Counted from the first letter of the stretch, positions 50,639 to 61,533 are shown. The stretch: 64,000 nt of DNA from Nocardiopsis eucommiae (GCA_018388625.1 CP074402.1:4030001-4094000), one strand, 5' to 3'. The notes: generated by a model from the letters alone, not told the origin. Numbers and translations: made by a program.

Positions 50639-50790
50639 GGAGCTTCTCTCCCTCGTCGAAAGCCGGGTACCGGCCGCGAGGCGAGCGAAGGCGCGGACAC
50701 GCCGAGGGAGCGCCTGCGGCGCTCGGCTGTCTCCGCCCTCGGCCCTCCCTCGGGGCACGGGACCACCGGCGGCACGGGTGCGCCGCCGGG

Positions 50791-51025
50791 TGGAGGCAGG
50801 TCTTCGGACTCGTGGGCGTCTCCGGCGTCTCCGCCGGGTTCCTACTGGTCGCCGCTTCCCAGTTTCCGACTTTTCCGGTCGGATCACCAGTGCTTGTGGC
50901 GACGTTCGTTCCCACTCACCGCTGCGGGGCAGTCCCGGACTCGCACCGGGTTCCCTCTCTCGACACGCAACGCCCGCCCCGGAAGGCTTCCGGGGTGACC
51001 AAGGGTGGAGCGTGTACCTTCCACG
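50791..51025 (-). promoter_or_regulatory. Cobalamin riboswitch upstream of metE
   Basis: On the minus strand the leader reads AGGGAACCCGGTGCGAGTCC, then GGGACTGCCCCGCAGCGGTG, the nearly invariant B12-box core, and closes with GAGTCCGAAGACCTGCC (plus-strand 50795-50811), the conserved 3' element. A perfect -10 box TATACT lies just upstream (51032-51037), giving a start near 51025. Immediately after the aptamer, arms 50763-50773 and 50782-50793 form a strong hairpin with one bulge, a probable intrinsic terminator used as expression platform. Confidence 0.93.
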
Positions 51026-51198
51026 GCTGCAAGTATAGGGAGCGCCCCTCCGCCCATGCACCCGGCGTGGCCCTCGGCCACTCGGCGTGAACCCGTGCCG
51101 GGTTCGCGGCATCACAACCGACAATCAGCGTTACGTGGGGGAGCGCTCCCCTCCTCCCCCACGAACGTTCGTCAGACGATGAACGTGGAGAACCACAG

Positions 51199-52745
51199 GT
51201 GAAGCAGCAAGACCGGCAGACTATGGCTCCCGACCGACCCCTTGTCACGGTCGCGATCGCGATGGTCGTCCTGCTGGGGCTGGTGCTGTCGGCGTCCCGA
51301 CCCGTCGGACTGTTGGAGGACAGTGCCCTGGCGGGCGACGGCGAGCAGTCAGCCGGGGACGGACCCCGGCCACCGGCGAACCCGACCAACTGACCACGGT
51401 CACCCCCGACGCGGTCCCCGGAACGGAGGAGATCACCCTCGCCCACGAGGGGGACGCGGACGTCTCCGTCACCTACCCGTCCATCCCGAACGCCGAGCCG
51501 CTGTCGGACTTCCTGGAACGGACCCTCAGCGCCCAGGCGCGGGCCTTCGAGGCGGCCGTCCCCGGCGCACGCACGTTCCACGGGGAGTGGGGGCTGACCG
51601 CGGCCGACGACGGGATCGTGGGCGTGCGGATGACCACCACCGAGACGGACTCCGAGGAGACGCGCGAGGGACACAGCACCTACTGGTACGAGACCGACAC
51701 CGGCGCGGTCCACGGTTCGAGCCACCTCCTCGCCGGGCAGGCGGAGCTGACCGACCTGAACGAGCGGGTGCGTGAGGCGGTGTCCGACACCGACGCCGTT
51801 CCCTCGGCGCTGCACCCGATCAGTTCGCTCTACGACTCCGTGGGATTCAACCCGGACGGCGACCTCGTGGTCGAGTTCGACGCGGGCCAGGTCGCCCCGG
51901 CCGACGCGGGCCGTGTGCACGCGGTGCTGCCCCGGGACGAGGCCGAGACGCTGCTCTCCGACCTCGGGCTGCGGGTCCGCGACGCGGCGACCACGGGGGT
52001 GCGCGAGTTCTCCATCGACGAGGCTCCCGAGGCGGACAAGGACGGCTCGGTCCCGGCGGCGCCCGGCGTGCTGGCCCCGCGTGACGACTCGGTCGACTGT
52101 TCCGCGCCCGACACCACGTGTGTGGCGCTCACCTACGACGACGGCCCGGGCGGACGCACCCCGGAGCTGCTGGACGCCCTGGCCGCGCACGATGCCAAGG
52201 CCACGTTCTTCGTCACCGGCCTCCCGGTCAGGGAGCACCCGTGGGTGGTACGCCGCACCTACGCCGAGGGGCACGAGGTGGCCAACCACACCCTGGACCA
52301 CCCCAACCTGACGGAGCTCTCGGCGGGCGGGGTCCGCGAGAACCTGGAGGCGACGCAGGCGCTGGTGCACCGGGAGACCGGCTACACGATGGACCTGATG
52401 CGACCGCCGTACGGGGCGACCGACGGCACGGTCGCGGAGGTGACGGCGGAGCTCGGGCTGGCGCAGATCCTGTGGAGCGTGGACACCAACGACTGGCGGG
52501 ACCGCAAGGCGAAGGTGGTGCGCGAGCGCGCGCTGGACGGCGCGTCCGACGGCGCCATCATCCTGATGCACGACATCCACCCCACCACCATCGACGCGTC
52601 GATCGACGTCATCCGTGAACTGGACGAACGCGGGTACTCCATGGTCACGGTGTCCCAGCTGCTCGGCACCACCGAGCCGGGCCGCACCTACGTCGACGGC
52701 GTGCCCGAGGAGGCTCCGGAGGAGTCCCCGAGCGACACGGAGTGA
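51199..52745 (+). CDS. PdaC-like membrane-anchored polysaccharide deacetylase, copy 1 (one frameshift)
   Basis: About 515 residues. An N-terminal anchor LVTVAIAMVVLLGLVLSAS is followed, after a base lost near 51375, by a DUF3298/RsiV-like domain (VSVTYPSIPNAEPLSDFLER, EGHSTYWYETDTGAVHGSSH) and a NodB-type CE4 domain. CE4 motifs are complete: CVALTYDDGPGGRTPELLDA (motif 1), GHEVANHTLDHPNL (motif 2, metal His pair), MRPPYGATDGTV (motif 3), LWSVDTNDW (motif 4) and IILMHDIHP (motif 5). It should deacetylate peptidoglycan or another envelope glycan. It is followed 120 bases later by a diverged second copy. Confidence 0.9.
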
Positions 52746-52865
52746 CCCGACCCGAGCCCCGGTCCCGGACCGCTGTCCACATGTGGACAGCGTCGGAGGG
52801 GCCGGGGTGCCGTCCCCTATGTTGCTCCCAGCAGCCGTGAGGAGCAGGGACGAGGGAGTCGGGTT

Positions 52866-54396
52866 TTGGCGTCGAGGAGAGTTGGGCCGGGCCGGACCGT
52901 TCCCCCGCCCCGCCCGGTCCGGGCACACCCGTTCCGGGCGGGGGTCGCGCTTCTGCTGGCCCTCCCGCTTGCCGCGTGCGGGACCGGGACGACGGGCGTG
53001 GACGGAGGTGACCCGCTGCGGCTCACCGTGTTGGCCGACGCGGCCGGGGACGGTGTCGGGGAGTGGCGGGGCGACGCCGGTGACTTCACCGGCCACCCGT
53101 ACGAGCCCGAGGGCGTGGAGGTCAGCGTCGCCTACCCGGAGTTCGAGGGGGCCGGGGACTTCGCTGAGGGTCTGGCCGCGCGGGTCGACCAGGAGGTCCG
53201 TGACTTCCGTGCCGGGACCCGCGATCCGGTGCGGCTGGACGTCGCCTGGGAGCTGGTCGCCGCCGGGGACGGGGTCCTCGGGGTCCGGCTGGTCAGGACC
53301 GAGGAGGACATGCACGGCCTGCGGGAGGGCCACGCGACGTACTGGTACGACGCCCGGGACCGCTCCGTGTCCTCCTCCACCGAGCTGCTGCGCGGGCAGG
53401 AGGAGCTGGTCCGACTCAACGCCCTCGCGCGCGAGGAACTGGCCGACGACGAGCACGTGGACCCCGACGCCCTGCACCCCGTCCTGAGGACCTACGACTC
53501 GATCGGGTTCAACTCCTCGGGGACCTGGTGGTCGAGTTCGACGACGGCCACCTGTCACCGATCGTCGACGGGCACGTCCCCGACAGTTCCCCCGGTCGCA
53601 GGGCCGTGGTGGTCGAGCACGAGCGGGCCGCTCCCCTGCTCTCGGACCTGGGCGCACGCGCCCGGGAGGCCGCACTGGTGGAGGAGCCCGACCTGGAACT
53701 GCCCCCGGGCAGGCCGGACGACGCCGAGGTCGGGCCGCCGCCCGGAGTGGTCACCGCCGGTGACCCCGGGGTGGACTGCCAGGACGGCGAGACCAGTTGC
53801 GTGGCCCTGACCTTCGACGACGGCCCGGTGGAGGCCACTCCGCGCCTGCTGGACCTCCTCGCCGAGGAGGAGGTCACCGCCTCGTTCTTCCTCAACGGCG
53901 GACCGGCCCTGACCCGGCCGAGCGTGCTGCGGCGCGCCTACGCCGAGGGCACGAGATCGCCAGTCACGGCGACGAACACGAGCACATGAACCGGATGGAC
54001 CCCGATCGGCTGGCCGCGCAGACCGCCGCGGTGAGCGCGATGGTCCGCAGACAGACCGGCTTCACCATCGAGCAGTTCCGACCGCCGTTCGGTGCCACCA
54101 ACGACGCCGTCCACGAGGAGATCGCCGCGCAGGGCATGGCGGAGGTCGCCTGGACGGTCGACAGCCGGGACTGGGAGGGGCACGGGCGGGAGGAGATCGT
54201 GGAGACCGTGCTGGACGGGGTCGAGCCGGGCGCGGTGGTACTACTGCACGACCCCCGACCGGCCACGCTCGCGGCGGTCCCCGAGATCGTCGAACGGCTC
54301 CGCGAGAAGGACTACGTGTTCGTCACCAGCAGCCAGGCGCTCGGCGGCACGGAACCCGGCAAGGTCTACCCGCCCGACTGGGACGGCGACTGGTAG
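52866..54396 (+). CDS. PdaC-like polysaccharide deacetylase, copy 2, lipoprotein (two frameshifts)
   Basis: About 510 residues from a TTG start at 52866 (start uncertain). A leader FRAGVALLLALPLAACGTGT ends in a lipobox, so this copy is lipid-anchored, unlike copy 1. The DUF3298-like domain (EVSVAYPEFEGAGDFAEGLA, EGHATYWYDARDRSVSSSTE) and CE4 domain (CVALTFDDGPVEATPRLLDL, GHEIASHGDEHEHMNRM, FRPPFGATNDAV, AWTVDSRDW, VVLLHDPRP) follow the same order. Motif 2 reads SHGDEH and motif 3 RPPF, small changes that may alter substrate range. Bases are lost near 53515 and 53950. A tandem duplication with copy 1 is the simplest origin. Confidence 0.88.
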
Positions 54397-54404
54397 CGGA
54401 CACA

Positions 54405-54446
54405 CGTGCGGGCGGCCGGTGGGCGTTCCCACCGGCCGCCCGCACG
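54405..54446. terminator. Strong bidirectional terminator
   Basis: A perfect 19-bp stem (54405-54423 with 54428-54446) and a CGTT loop lie nine bases after the second deacetylase stop and just before the convergent pyrD stop. Confidence 0.9.
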
Positions 54447-54450
54447 CCGG

Positions 54451-55590
54451 TCAGCTGGCCTCCGTGGTGTCCCTGACCACCGAGAGCGCCGGGGCCGGGG
54501 CGTCGGCGCCCACGGCCTCCCGCACGGAGCGGTATCCGGCCTCGCGGACCAGACGGGCGAGGCCCCGGTGGATGCGGCGGGGCCACAGCGGCCCGCCGTA
54601 GATCAGCCCGGTGTACCCCTGGACCAGGGTGGCACCGGCGCGGATGCGGGCCCAGGCGTCCTCGGGGGTCTCGATGCCGCCGACCGCGACCAGGGTGACC
54701 CGGTCACCCACGCGGGAACGCAGACGGCGCAGGACCTCCAGGGAGCGCGCCTTGAGCGGGGCGCCCGACAGCCCACCGGCACCGGCCGCCTCGACGTCCG
54801 CGTCCGGGGTGTCGAGCCCCGAACGGGAGATCGTGGTGTTGGTGGCGATGATCCCGTCCAGGCCCTCGGCCAGCGCGAGGTCCGCGACGGCGTCGACGTC
54901 CTCGTCGGCCAGGTCCGGGGCGATCTTCACCAGGAGCGGGAGCTCGGGGCGGCCCGCCTCGGCCAGGGACGCGCGGACCGCGCCGACCAGGGGCAGCAGC
55001 TGTTCGACGCCCTGGAGGTTGCGCAGTCCCGGCGTGTTGGGCGAACTGACGTTGATGACCATGTAGTCGGCGTAGGGGGCCAGCCGCAGCGCGCTGAGCG
55101 CGTAGTCGGCGGGCGCCTCGGACTCCGGCGTGACCTTGGTCTTGCCGATGTTGATCCCGAGCACCGGACCACGGCGCTGGTGGTGCAGGCGCTCCGCGAC
55201 CAGCGCGGACCCCTCGTTGTTGAAGCCCATGCGGTTGACGATGGCGCGGTCGGCCACCAGCCGGAACAGGCGCGGCTTGGGGTTGCCCGGCTGCGGGTGG
55301 GCGGTCACGGTGCCCACCTCGACGTAGCCGAAGCCCAGAGCGGCGAGGCCGCGCGGGCTCTCGGCGTTCTTGTCGAAACCGGCGGCCATGCCCAGCGGAC
55401 CGGGGAACTCGCGGCCGAAGGCGTGCACGGTCAGCTCGGGTTCGCGCGGGCCCAGGACCCTGCCCATGGTCTCGGCGACGCCGGGGACGGCCGTGACGCC
55501 GCGCAGGGCGGCGAAGCTCAGCTTGTGCACCGTCTCCGCGTCCATGTGGCGCAGGACCGAGCTGAAGAGGATCTGGTAGAACACGGTCAT
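54451..55590 (-). CDS. pyrD: Dihydroorotate dehydrogenase (quinone), class 2
   Basis: An intact 379-residue protein. The N-terminal membrane-associating helix [20 protein letters not shown] is typical of class 2. FMN-barrel motifs are [77 protein letters not shown] (catalytic Ser) and ATNTTISR, plus [20 protein letters not shown]. It oxidises dihydroorotate to orotate with quinone in pyrimidine synthesis. It overlaps the PAC2 gene upstream by four bases. Confidence 0.95.
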   Translation of the reverse strand: MTVFYQILFSSVLRHMDAETVHKLSFAALRGVTAVPGVAETMGRVLGPREPELTVHAFGREFPGPLGMAAGFDKNAESPRGLAALGFGYVEVGTVTAHPQPGNPKPRLFRLVADRAIVNRMGFNNEGSALVAERLHHQRRGPVLGINIGKTKVTPESEAPADYALSALRLAPYADYMVINVSSPNTPGLRNLQGVEQLLPLVGAVRASLAEAGRPELPLLVKIAPDLADEDVDAVADLALAEGLDGIIATNTTISRSGLDTPDADVEAAGAGGLSGAPLKARSLEVLRRLRSRVGDRVTLVAVGGIETPEDAWARIRAGATLVQGYTGLIYGGPLWPRRIHRGLARLVREAGYRSVREAVGADAPAPALSVVRDTTEAS

Positions 55591-56542
55591 CCGTTTCCGT
55601 CTCCCTCGCGCTCGGCGAGGAAGCGTTCGAGTTCCGCGCCGAGCTCGTCGGCGGTGGGCAGCCCCGCGTCGTCGTCGGACAGCGGGACCGGCCCGCCGCC
55701 CTCCTCCGCGCGCGAGGACATGATGTCGTCGTACTGGCGTTCCAGGTTGGCGACCACGCGCTGGACCTCCTCGGAGGCCGCGACCTGCTCCGCGATCTCC
55801 ACGTCCGTGGTGGCGGCGACCTCTTCCAGCTCCTCGCTCGGCAGGGCCAGCCCGGTGGCCCCGGCCACGTACTCCAGGGCGGCGATGGCCGCTCGCGGGT
55901 AGGTGGACTGGGCGAGGTAGCTGGGCACGTGGATGGCGTAGCCCACGAAGTCGTGGTCGTTCTCCCCGAAGCGGTACTCCATGAGCGCGGACACGCTGGC
56001 GGGCACCTCGACCCGGCCGATCCAGGGGTGTGTCCCTCGATCAGCTCGGGGCGGGTGGAGTGCGGTGTGACCGTCACCGGTCGGGTGTGCGGCACCGCCA
56101 TGGGAATGCCGTTGACGCTGAGGGAGAGCGAGACCGAGAAGCGTTCCACGAGGCCGGTCACGGCCGCGATGAAGGCCTCCCACTCACCGTCCGGCTCCGG
56201 TCCGTGCAGGACGAGGAAGGGGTGGCCCTCGGCGTCGTGCATCCGGTAGAGGGCCAGTCTGGGCGGCGTGTAGTCGGTCCAGGTGTTCTCGACGAAGGTC
56301 ATCTGCGGCCTGCGGCGGCGGTAGTCCACCAGACGGTCGACGTCGAAGGTCGCGACCTCCTCGGCGGTGAACCGCTCGAACAGCGACTCGGACAACTGGC
56401 TGCCAGCGTTTCCGGCGTCGACGAAGCCGTCCAGGCAGACGAGCATCACCAGCCCGGTGACGTCGTCGAAGCCGGGGTGGAGTTCGTACAGTTCTGCGGG
56501 GTCGCGCACCGGGTTCTCGTCTCCAAAACTGGTCGGGGTCAC
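55587..56542 (-). CDS. PAC2-family protein (one frameshift)
   Basis: About 318 residues from GTG 56542. LYELHPGFDDVTGLVMLVCL DGFVDAGNAGSQLSESLFER opens the PAC2 fold. VATFDVDRLVDYRRRRPQMT, FLVLHGPEPDGEWEAFIAAV and NGIPMAVPHTRPVTVTPHST follow. A base is lost near 56030, then RVEVPASVSALMEYRFGEND HDFVGYAIHVPSYLAQ and an acidic helical tail. The family is related to the eukaryotic proteasome assembly chaperone 2; in actinobacteria its role is unproven. It is translationally coupled to pyrD, a pairing found elsewhere in the phylum. Confidence 0.87.
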
Positions 56543-56699
56543 AGGGGCCGCGACACACCCGCGTTGCCTGCCGGAAGGTTCCGGTGGGCCCAGGCGGGGT
56601 CGCTGTGCCCTGCTTTTCCACAATACCGACCCGTGGCGGGTGGGTCCGGACCCCGTGGTCCCGGAGGTGACGACGCCCACACCTTCGGTCCGGGGGTGT

Positions 56700-57662
56700 T
56701 CAGGGGCGGCGGTGGAGGGCCCGGAACCGCGAGGGAGGGAGGGCGTAGAGGTCGACGAAGACCTGGCGGAGCGTCTCGGCGGAACGGAACCCGCAGCGGG
56801 CGGCCACCTCGGTGACGGACAGGGCGGTGGACTCCAGGAGGTCGGCGGCGGCCTCCGCCCTGGCGCGACGGACCAGGGAGGCGGGAGTACGGCCGGTGTG
56901 GGCCAGGCAGAGCCGGTGCAGGTGCCGTGCGCTCACCCCGGCCGTCCGGGCGAGCGCGCTGGCGGAGAGATCGCCGTCCAGGTGATCGCGTACGTGGGTG
57001 AGGACCCCGCGGACCAGCAGGTTCTCGGGGTCCAGGGTGGTGAGCACGCTCATCTGCGCCTGGTTCCCGGGCCGTTGGAAGTAGGTGACCAGGACCCTGG
57101 AGACCAGCCGCGCGAGCGAAGGTCCGTGGTCCTCGGCGACGAAGTCCAGGGTGAGGTCCAGCGCGCTGGTCACCCCCGCCGAGGTCGACACCGCGCCGTC
57201 GCGGACGAAGATCGGTTCCGGGTCCACTCGCACCCCCGGATGGAGTTCGGCCAGCTCACGCGCGAAGTGCCAGTGGGTGGTCGCGCGTCGCCCCTCCAGC
57301 AGCCCGGCCTCGGCCAGGACGCTCGATCCGGTGCACACCGAGGCCACGCGGCGGCTCTCCCGGGCGAGTCGGCGCACGTGGGCGACCAGGAGGTCGCTCC
57401 GCGCCGCGCGCCGGTGCCCCCATCCGCCCGAGACCACGAGCGTGTCGAACGGGCCCCGGAGGTCCTCCAGCGCCGCTTGGCCCTGGAGGGTCAGCCCGGA
57501 GGAGCAGCGAACCGGCCCGCCGCCCGGGGTCGCGAGGATCGTCTCGTACGGACGTCCGCCGGAGGCGAGGTCGTTGGCGGTGGCCAGCGTGGAGGTGACC
57601 GAGGAGATCTCCAGGAGCTCCGCGTCCTCGTAGGCGACGACCACGACCCTGCGTGCGTCCAT
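56700..57662 (-). CDS. GlxA-like transcriptional regulator: DJ-1/PfpI domain plus AraC HTH
   Basis: An intact 320-residue protein from ATG 57662. The N-terminal DJ-1/PfpI domain runs VVVVAYEDAELLEISSVTST, DTLVVSGGWGHRRAARSDLL and VASVCTGSSVLAEAGLLEGR; the Cys of the nucleophile elbow is kept. The C-terminal AraC HTH is HLDGDLSASALARTAGVSAR HLHRLCLAHTGRTPASLVRR and SVTEVAARCGFRSAETLRQV. Such regulators commonly respond to small nitrogen or amide compounds. It is divergent from the membrane protein at 57774, 111 bases away, its likely target. Confidence 0.9.
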   Translation of the reverse strand: MDARRVVVVAYEDAELLEISSVTSTLATANDLASGGRPYETILATPGGGPVRCSSGLTLQGQAALEDLRGPFDTLVVSGGWGHRRAARSDLLVAHVRRLARESRRVASVCTGSSVLAEAGLLEGRRATTHWHFARELAELHPGVRVDPEPIFVRDGAVSTSAGVTSALDLTLDFVAEDHGPSLARLVSRVLVTYFQRPGNQAQMSVLTTLDPENLLVRGVLTHVRDHLDGDLSASALARTAGVSARHLHRLCLAHTGRTPASLVRRARAEAAADLLESTALSVTEVAARCGFRSAETLRQVFVDLYALPPSRFRALHRRP

Positions 57663-57773
57663 GCGTGCCACCCCCGTGGTCCGAGTGGGTCCGTTCGGAC
57701 GGGTTTCCCAGGATTTCGGACCGACCCCAGCGTACGCCTGGCCTCCGCACCCGTGCCCGCGAAGGCTGGGGAC

Positions 57774-58506
57774 ATGACTTCCACACCTGCCCCGCCCTCC
57801 GCCCAGGTCCCCTCCGAGCGGCCGGGGGCCCCGGCCCGTGGGACCGGCCGCGCCGGGGACACCGCCACGGGCCACCAGGGGTCCGAGGCCTCCCCGACGA
57901 CGCCGCCGTCCCCGGGACGGCGCGCGGACCTCCGGGTCTCGGGCCACACGATCGAGGGAGGCCGCCACGACGGTCCTCCGACGCTGGTGGCCGGCGCTGA
58001 CCGCCGCGTCGGCCGCGGCGCTCACCCTCGCCGGTGGCGGCGACGGCGGTGGGCTGGTGTTCCTCCTGTTCACCCTGCCGGTCATGTACCTGGCCGTCGC
58101 CGTGCTCGACCGCCCCGGCACCAGTTGGCTGATGGTGGCCCTGGTGATCGCCCTCCACTTCCTTCTCGAGGCCGCGGGCCTCACGCCCTGGCCGTTCGTC
58201 CTCGGTCTGGGGCTCCTGCTGGTCGCCGCCGGACTGGTGCTCGGGCCCCTGCGGCGTCCGGGGGTGTTCGCGCTCCAGGTTCCGGCGCTCGCGCTGTTCG
58301 GCGGCGCCGGGCTCCTCACCCTGGTCGTCTCCCCCGAGGCGGCGGTCGCGGTGGTCGCGGTGGGACTGCTGACGCATGCCGCCTGGGACGCGGTGCACTG
58401 GTGGAGCGGGAAGGTGATCTCTCGGTCCCTCGCGGAGTGGTGCATGGTCTACGACACCGCCGTGGGGGCCACCGTTCTGGTGATCCTGCTGATCAGGGCG
58501 TTCTGA
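57774..58506 (+). CDS. Multi-pass membrane protein divergent from the GlxA-like regulator (two probable frameshifts)
   Basis: If the ATG at 57774 is the start, two bases are missing between about 57840 and 57950 and the protein is about 244 residues. The N-terminal 70 residues are Pro/Gly/Thr-rich. The clear part begins TVLRRWWPALTAASAAALTL and has about six membrane segments (LVFLLFTLPVMYLAVAVLD, WLMVALVIALHFLLEAAGL, PFVLGLGLLLVAAGLVLG, AVAVVAVGLLTHAAWDAVHW, TVLVILLIRAF). A THAAWDAVHWW stretch between two segments could be functional. I do not recognise the family. The start is uncertain. Confidence 0.6.
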
Positions 58507-58638
58507 CCTTTCCGTCCGGACACCCACCGGGCCCCGGGCCCCGGCCGTCCGAGCTCCGGGCGACCGGGGCCCGCACGACCGGGCCCCCGCACACGACCCG
58601 ATCCGCCCCACGGGCGAACGTCCCGGGGCCGGCGCTCG

Positions 58639-60404
58639 TCAGCGCTGGCGGGCCACTCTCAGCGTCCTCAGCCGGTTGAGGACCGCGACGATCTCGTGCC
58701 TGCGCGGCAGGGCGTAGTCACCGCCGAAGTCGGCGCCGAGCAGGGTGACGCCCTCCTTGGCCAGCGCCTCCTCCAGGGAGTCCAGGGCCTCGGCCACGGT
58801 CCGGTGCCCGTCCAGGTGCCGTCCCCGGACCAGTGTGCGCAGGGCCAGACCGGCGCCGGTGATCTGTCCCGGGTCCACGAACTGTTCCACCGCGCGCACG
58901 TCGACGTCGCTCTCCCCGTAGACCAGCACGTCCATGTCCCGGCGCTTGATCCGGCTCCGCCCCTTGGCGGTGTCGTCGTCCACCGAGCCGGGGTCGACCA
59001 CCCGGGCCCGGGGCAGGGCGAACTCCGCGTCGGAGCGGTCATGGGCCAGCGCGCGGGCCCGTTCGGTGACGTCGTGCGGGTGGTAGGCGTCCAGCATGAT
59101 CACCTGGTCGGCGACGTCGAAGTAGTCGCCGCTGCCGCCCATGACCAGGACGGTGGAGACCCGGTGCTCGCGGTGCAGGGGCGCACCAGGTCCACGAAGG
59201 GCACCAGGGGTTCCCGGTCGCCGTGGACCAGGGCCTGCATGCGTTCGTCGCGGATCATCAGGTTGGTGGCGGTGGAGTCCTCGTCCACCAGCAGGGTGCG
59301 CGCCCCGGCCTCCACCGCCTCGCAGATGTTGGCCGCCTGCGAGGTGGAGCCGGAGGCGTTCTCGGTACGGAAGTCGCGGGTGTCGGCGCCGGTGGGCAGG
59401 TTGCGCACGAAGGGGCTGACGTCCACCCGCTCCACGCGGCGACCCTCCTCCGCCCTGATCTTCACCGCGTCCTCCCGGGTCACGACCAGCTCGCGACCGT
59501 CACCGGGAACGTGGTCGTGGACACCGCGCTCCAGGGCGTGCAGCAGGGTGGACTTGCCGTGGAAGCCACCGCCCACGATCAGGGTGATGCCCTCGGGCAC
59601 CCCCATGCCGGTGACCGTGCCCGCGTGCGGGAGGTCCACACTCACGCGCAGGCTCTCCGGCGCGTCGAAGGGCACCACGCCCTCCCCCGCCATGGGTTCG
59701 TCGCTCACGCCGCTGCGCCGGGGCAGGATCGCCCCGTCCGCGACGAAGGCGACCAGGCCGCGGTCGGCCAGGCCCGCCCGGAGGGCGACGGCGTCCACCA
59801 CGGTGTCAGCGAAGGCCTCCGCCTCCGCGTGGTCGATCTCGTCCCAGTCGAGGTCGTCGACCAGCGCCGGGAGGGTGCGGCACAGCTCCCGCTCGGCGGT
59901 GCGTCCGTCGATCCGGCGGCCGTGCCCGGGCAGGTCCACCCCGATCCGGAGGTCGAGGGCGCCGCCCTCGGTGATCTGGCACGAGGAACGGGCGATGACC
60001 TCCTGTCCCCCGGTGTCGATCTTCAGCAGCGATCCCCGCAGCAGTCGGCGGGCGCGCCGACCGAGGTAGTCGGCGGTGGCCCGGCGGCGCACCGGATCGG
60101 CGTGGGCGCTCGCGGGGATACCGGCGTCGGGCCGCAGGACGCGGATGCGCGAGGGCGGGGCGAAGGGGTCGGCCTGGACCCGCTGCACCGTCAGGGTGAA
60201 GTCCCCGAAGTCCCAGTCACCCTTGAGGGACTTGTACCGGCCGTAGGAGGCGCCCTGCATCCGGAGGAGTTCCTCGGACAGCCGCGCCTCGTCGCGGACC
60301 CCTCGGATGGGTTCGGGTTCGGGCCTGCGCCCCGCACCGCCCCGGCCACCGCCGCCTCCGCCGTACCGGCGTCCCTGGCCGCCGTTCCCGCGCCGCTCCG
60401 TCAT
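58639..60404 (-). CDS. Predicted ATPase of the ABC class, COG3044 type (one frameshift)
   Basis: About 588 residues from ATG 60404. A 30-residue Gly/Arg-rich tail precedes a domain with LLRMQGASYGRYKSLKGDWD FGDFTLTVQRVQADPFAPPS and YLGRRARRLL. The ATPase core has GITLIVGGGFHGKSTLLHAL (Walker A), SPFVRNLPTGADTRDFRTEN, a signature-like ASGSTSQAANICEAVEAGA and LLVDEDSTATNLMIRD (Walker B with D-E-D). A base is lost near 59180; the C-terminus carries DYFDVADQVIMLDAYHPHDV. These soluble proteins are related to RNA-binding ATPases such as trypanosomal MRB1590; the bacterial function is unknown. The RGG-like N-terminus also hints at nucleic-acid binding. Confidence 0.88.
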
Positions 60405-60660
60405 CGTCTCCCCCGGTGTCGCTACGAACTGGTGCCCCCGCCAGATTAGGACTTCTGTGCGAATCCCGCTCCGCCCCTGTGGACAACCGCGAAGGCGACC
60501 GCCACGCCTCGACCCCCACCACCCGCGCACCCGCCTGCTCCCGCCCCACTACCGCGTGGGTCGGCCCGATCCACGCCCGGCCGCCCCACGAGGTTCCCCC
60601 GGAGGTGCGGCACCCGGTGGACACCGCCCGCGGGGCCGACCACGCGTCGTCCACCGCGCG

Positions 60661-60857
60661 ATGGACGACTTCGGTCACCGGGACGTCCTCCTGCGGGTCC
60701 TCCACGAGCGGGGGAACGGCTCCGCCGGGCCCTGGAGTCCCTGCTCCGCGACCCCCGCCTGCGCGCCCGCGCGGAGGAACTCCGGGTCTTCTCGGCGGAG
60801 TCGACGGCGCCGGGAACGCCGTCGACCACATCCACGCGCTCACACCGAACCGCATGA
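60661..60857 (+). CDS. Small helical protein coupled to the zinc-ribbon gene (one frameshift, tentative)
   Basis: From ATG 60661: MDDFGHRDVLLRVLHERGNG. If one base is missing near 60721 it continues LRRALESLLRDPRLRARAEE LRVFSAEST and stops at TGA 60855-60857, which overlaps the ATG of the next gene as ATGA. The coupling and helical sequence argue that it is real, but the true start could be further upstream, and 60440-60660 could hold an N-terminus in other frames. No family is recognised. Confidence 0.4.
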
Positions 60858-61533
60858 CTCCCGAAGGGGGTCCGGTGTGTGGCCGGGCCCCGGAAAAGGG
60901 CTGGAGGTTCTGGGGACCGGCGGGTTGGATGGTCCCGGAGGTGAGGCCCGTGCGCCCTGCTGTGGGAGACCCCCTGAGAGCCTGCCCGGAGTGCCCCGGG
61001 CCCGAGTACGGCGGGGCTCCGGACTGTGCGCGGTGCCGGGCCCTGGTGGACGCGATCCTCACGGAGGAGTGGGAGGCGTTCCTCCTCCGTGAGGGGCTGG
61101 AGGACGGGCCCGAGGTGGCCGCGCTGGTCGTCCAGGAGCCGGACCGGCACGACTGGCGGGTGGTGGACGCCGCGCTGGAGCGACTGGTGTGCCCGGAGTG
61201 CGGACACGCGTCGGGCCGGGGACCGGTGGGGTGCGGGCCGTGCGCACTCGCGCACGGGTTCCGCTACGCGGCGGTCGAGACGGACCGGCCGGGGGCCGTG
61301 CCGGGGAACGAACACGCGGTCCGGGTGAACGTCTCGGTGGTGCGCCGCCCGCAGGGCGTCTCCGCGCGCGAGGTCCTGGTCCGGCGGCTCCTGCTGCCCC
61401 GGTTGCTCTCCGGTGACCTGCCGACGACGGCCCGGGCACAGGCCGCGAAGGACCGGATCAACGGGATGGGGCTCGCGGAGATCGAGGCGCTCTTCCCCGG
61501 ATGCTGGAGTCGCCCGGCGCCGACCTTCCCTGA
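60854..61533 (+). CDS. Protein with two CxxC zinc-ribbon pairs, unknown function (one frameshift)
   Basis: About 226 residues from ATG 60854. LRACPECPGPEYGGAPDCAR CRALVDAIL contains C-x2-C-x12-C-x2-C; a second ribbon is ERLVCPECGHASGRGPVGCG PCALAHGFRYAA. The C-terminus is helical (REVLVRRLLLPRLLSGDLPT, RAQAAKDRINGMGLAEIEAL). A base lost near 61497 and its repair give FPRMLESPGADLP and a TGA at 61531; otherwise the frame runs into the antisense gene at 61801. I do not recognise the family. Confidence 0.6.
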
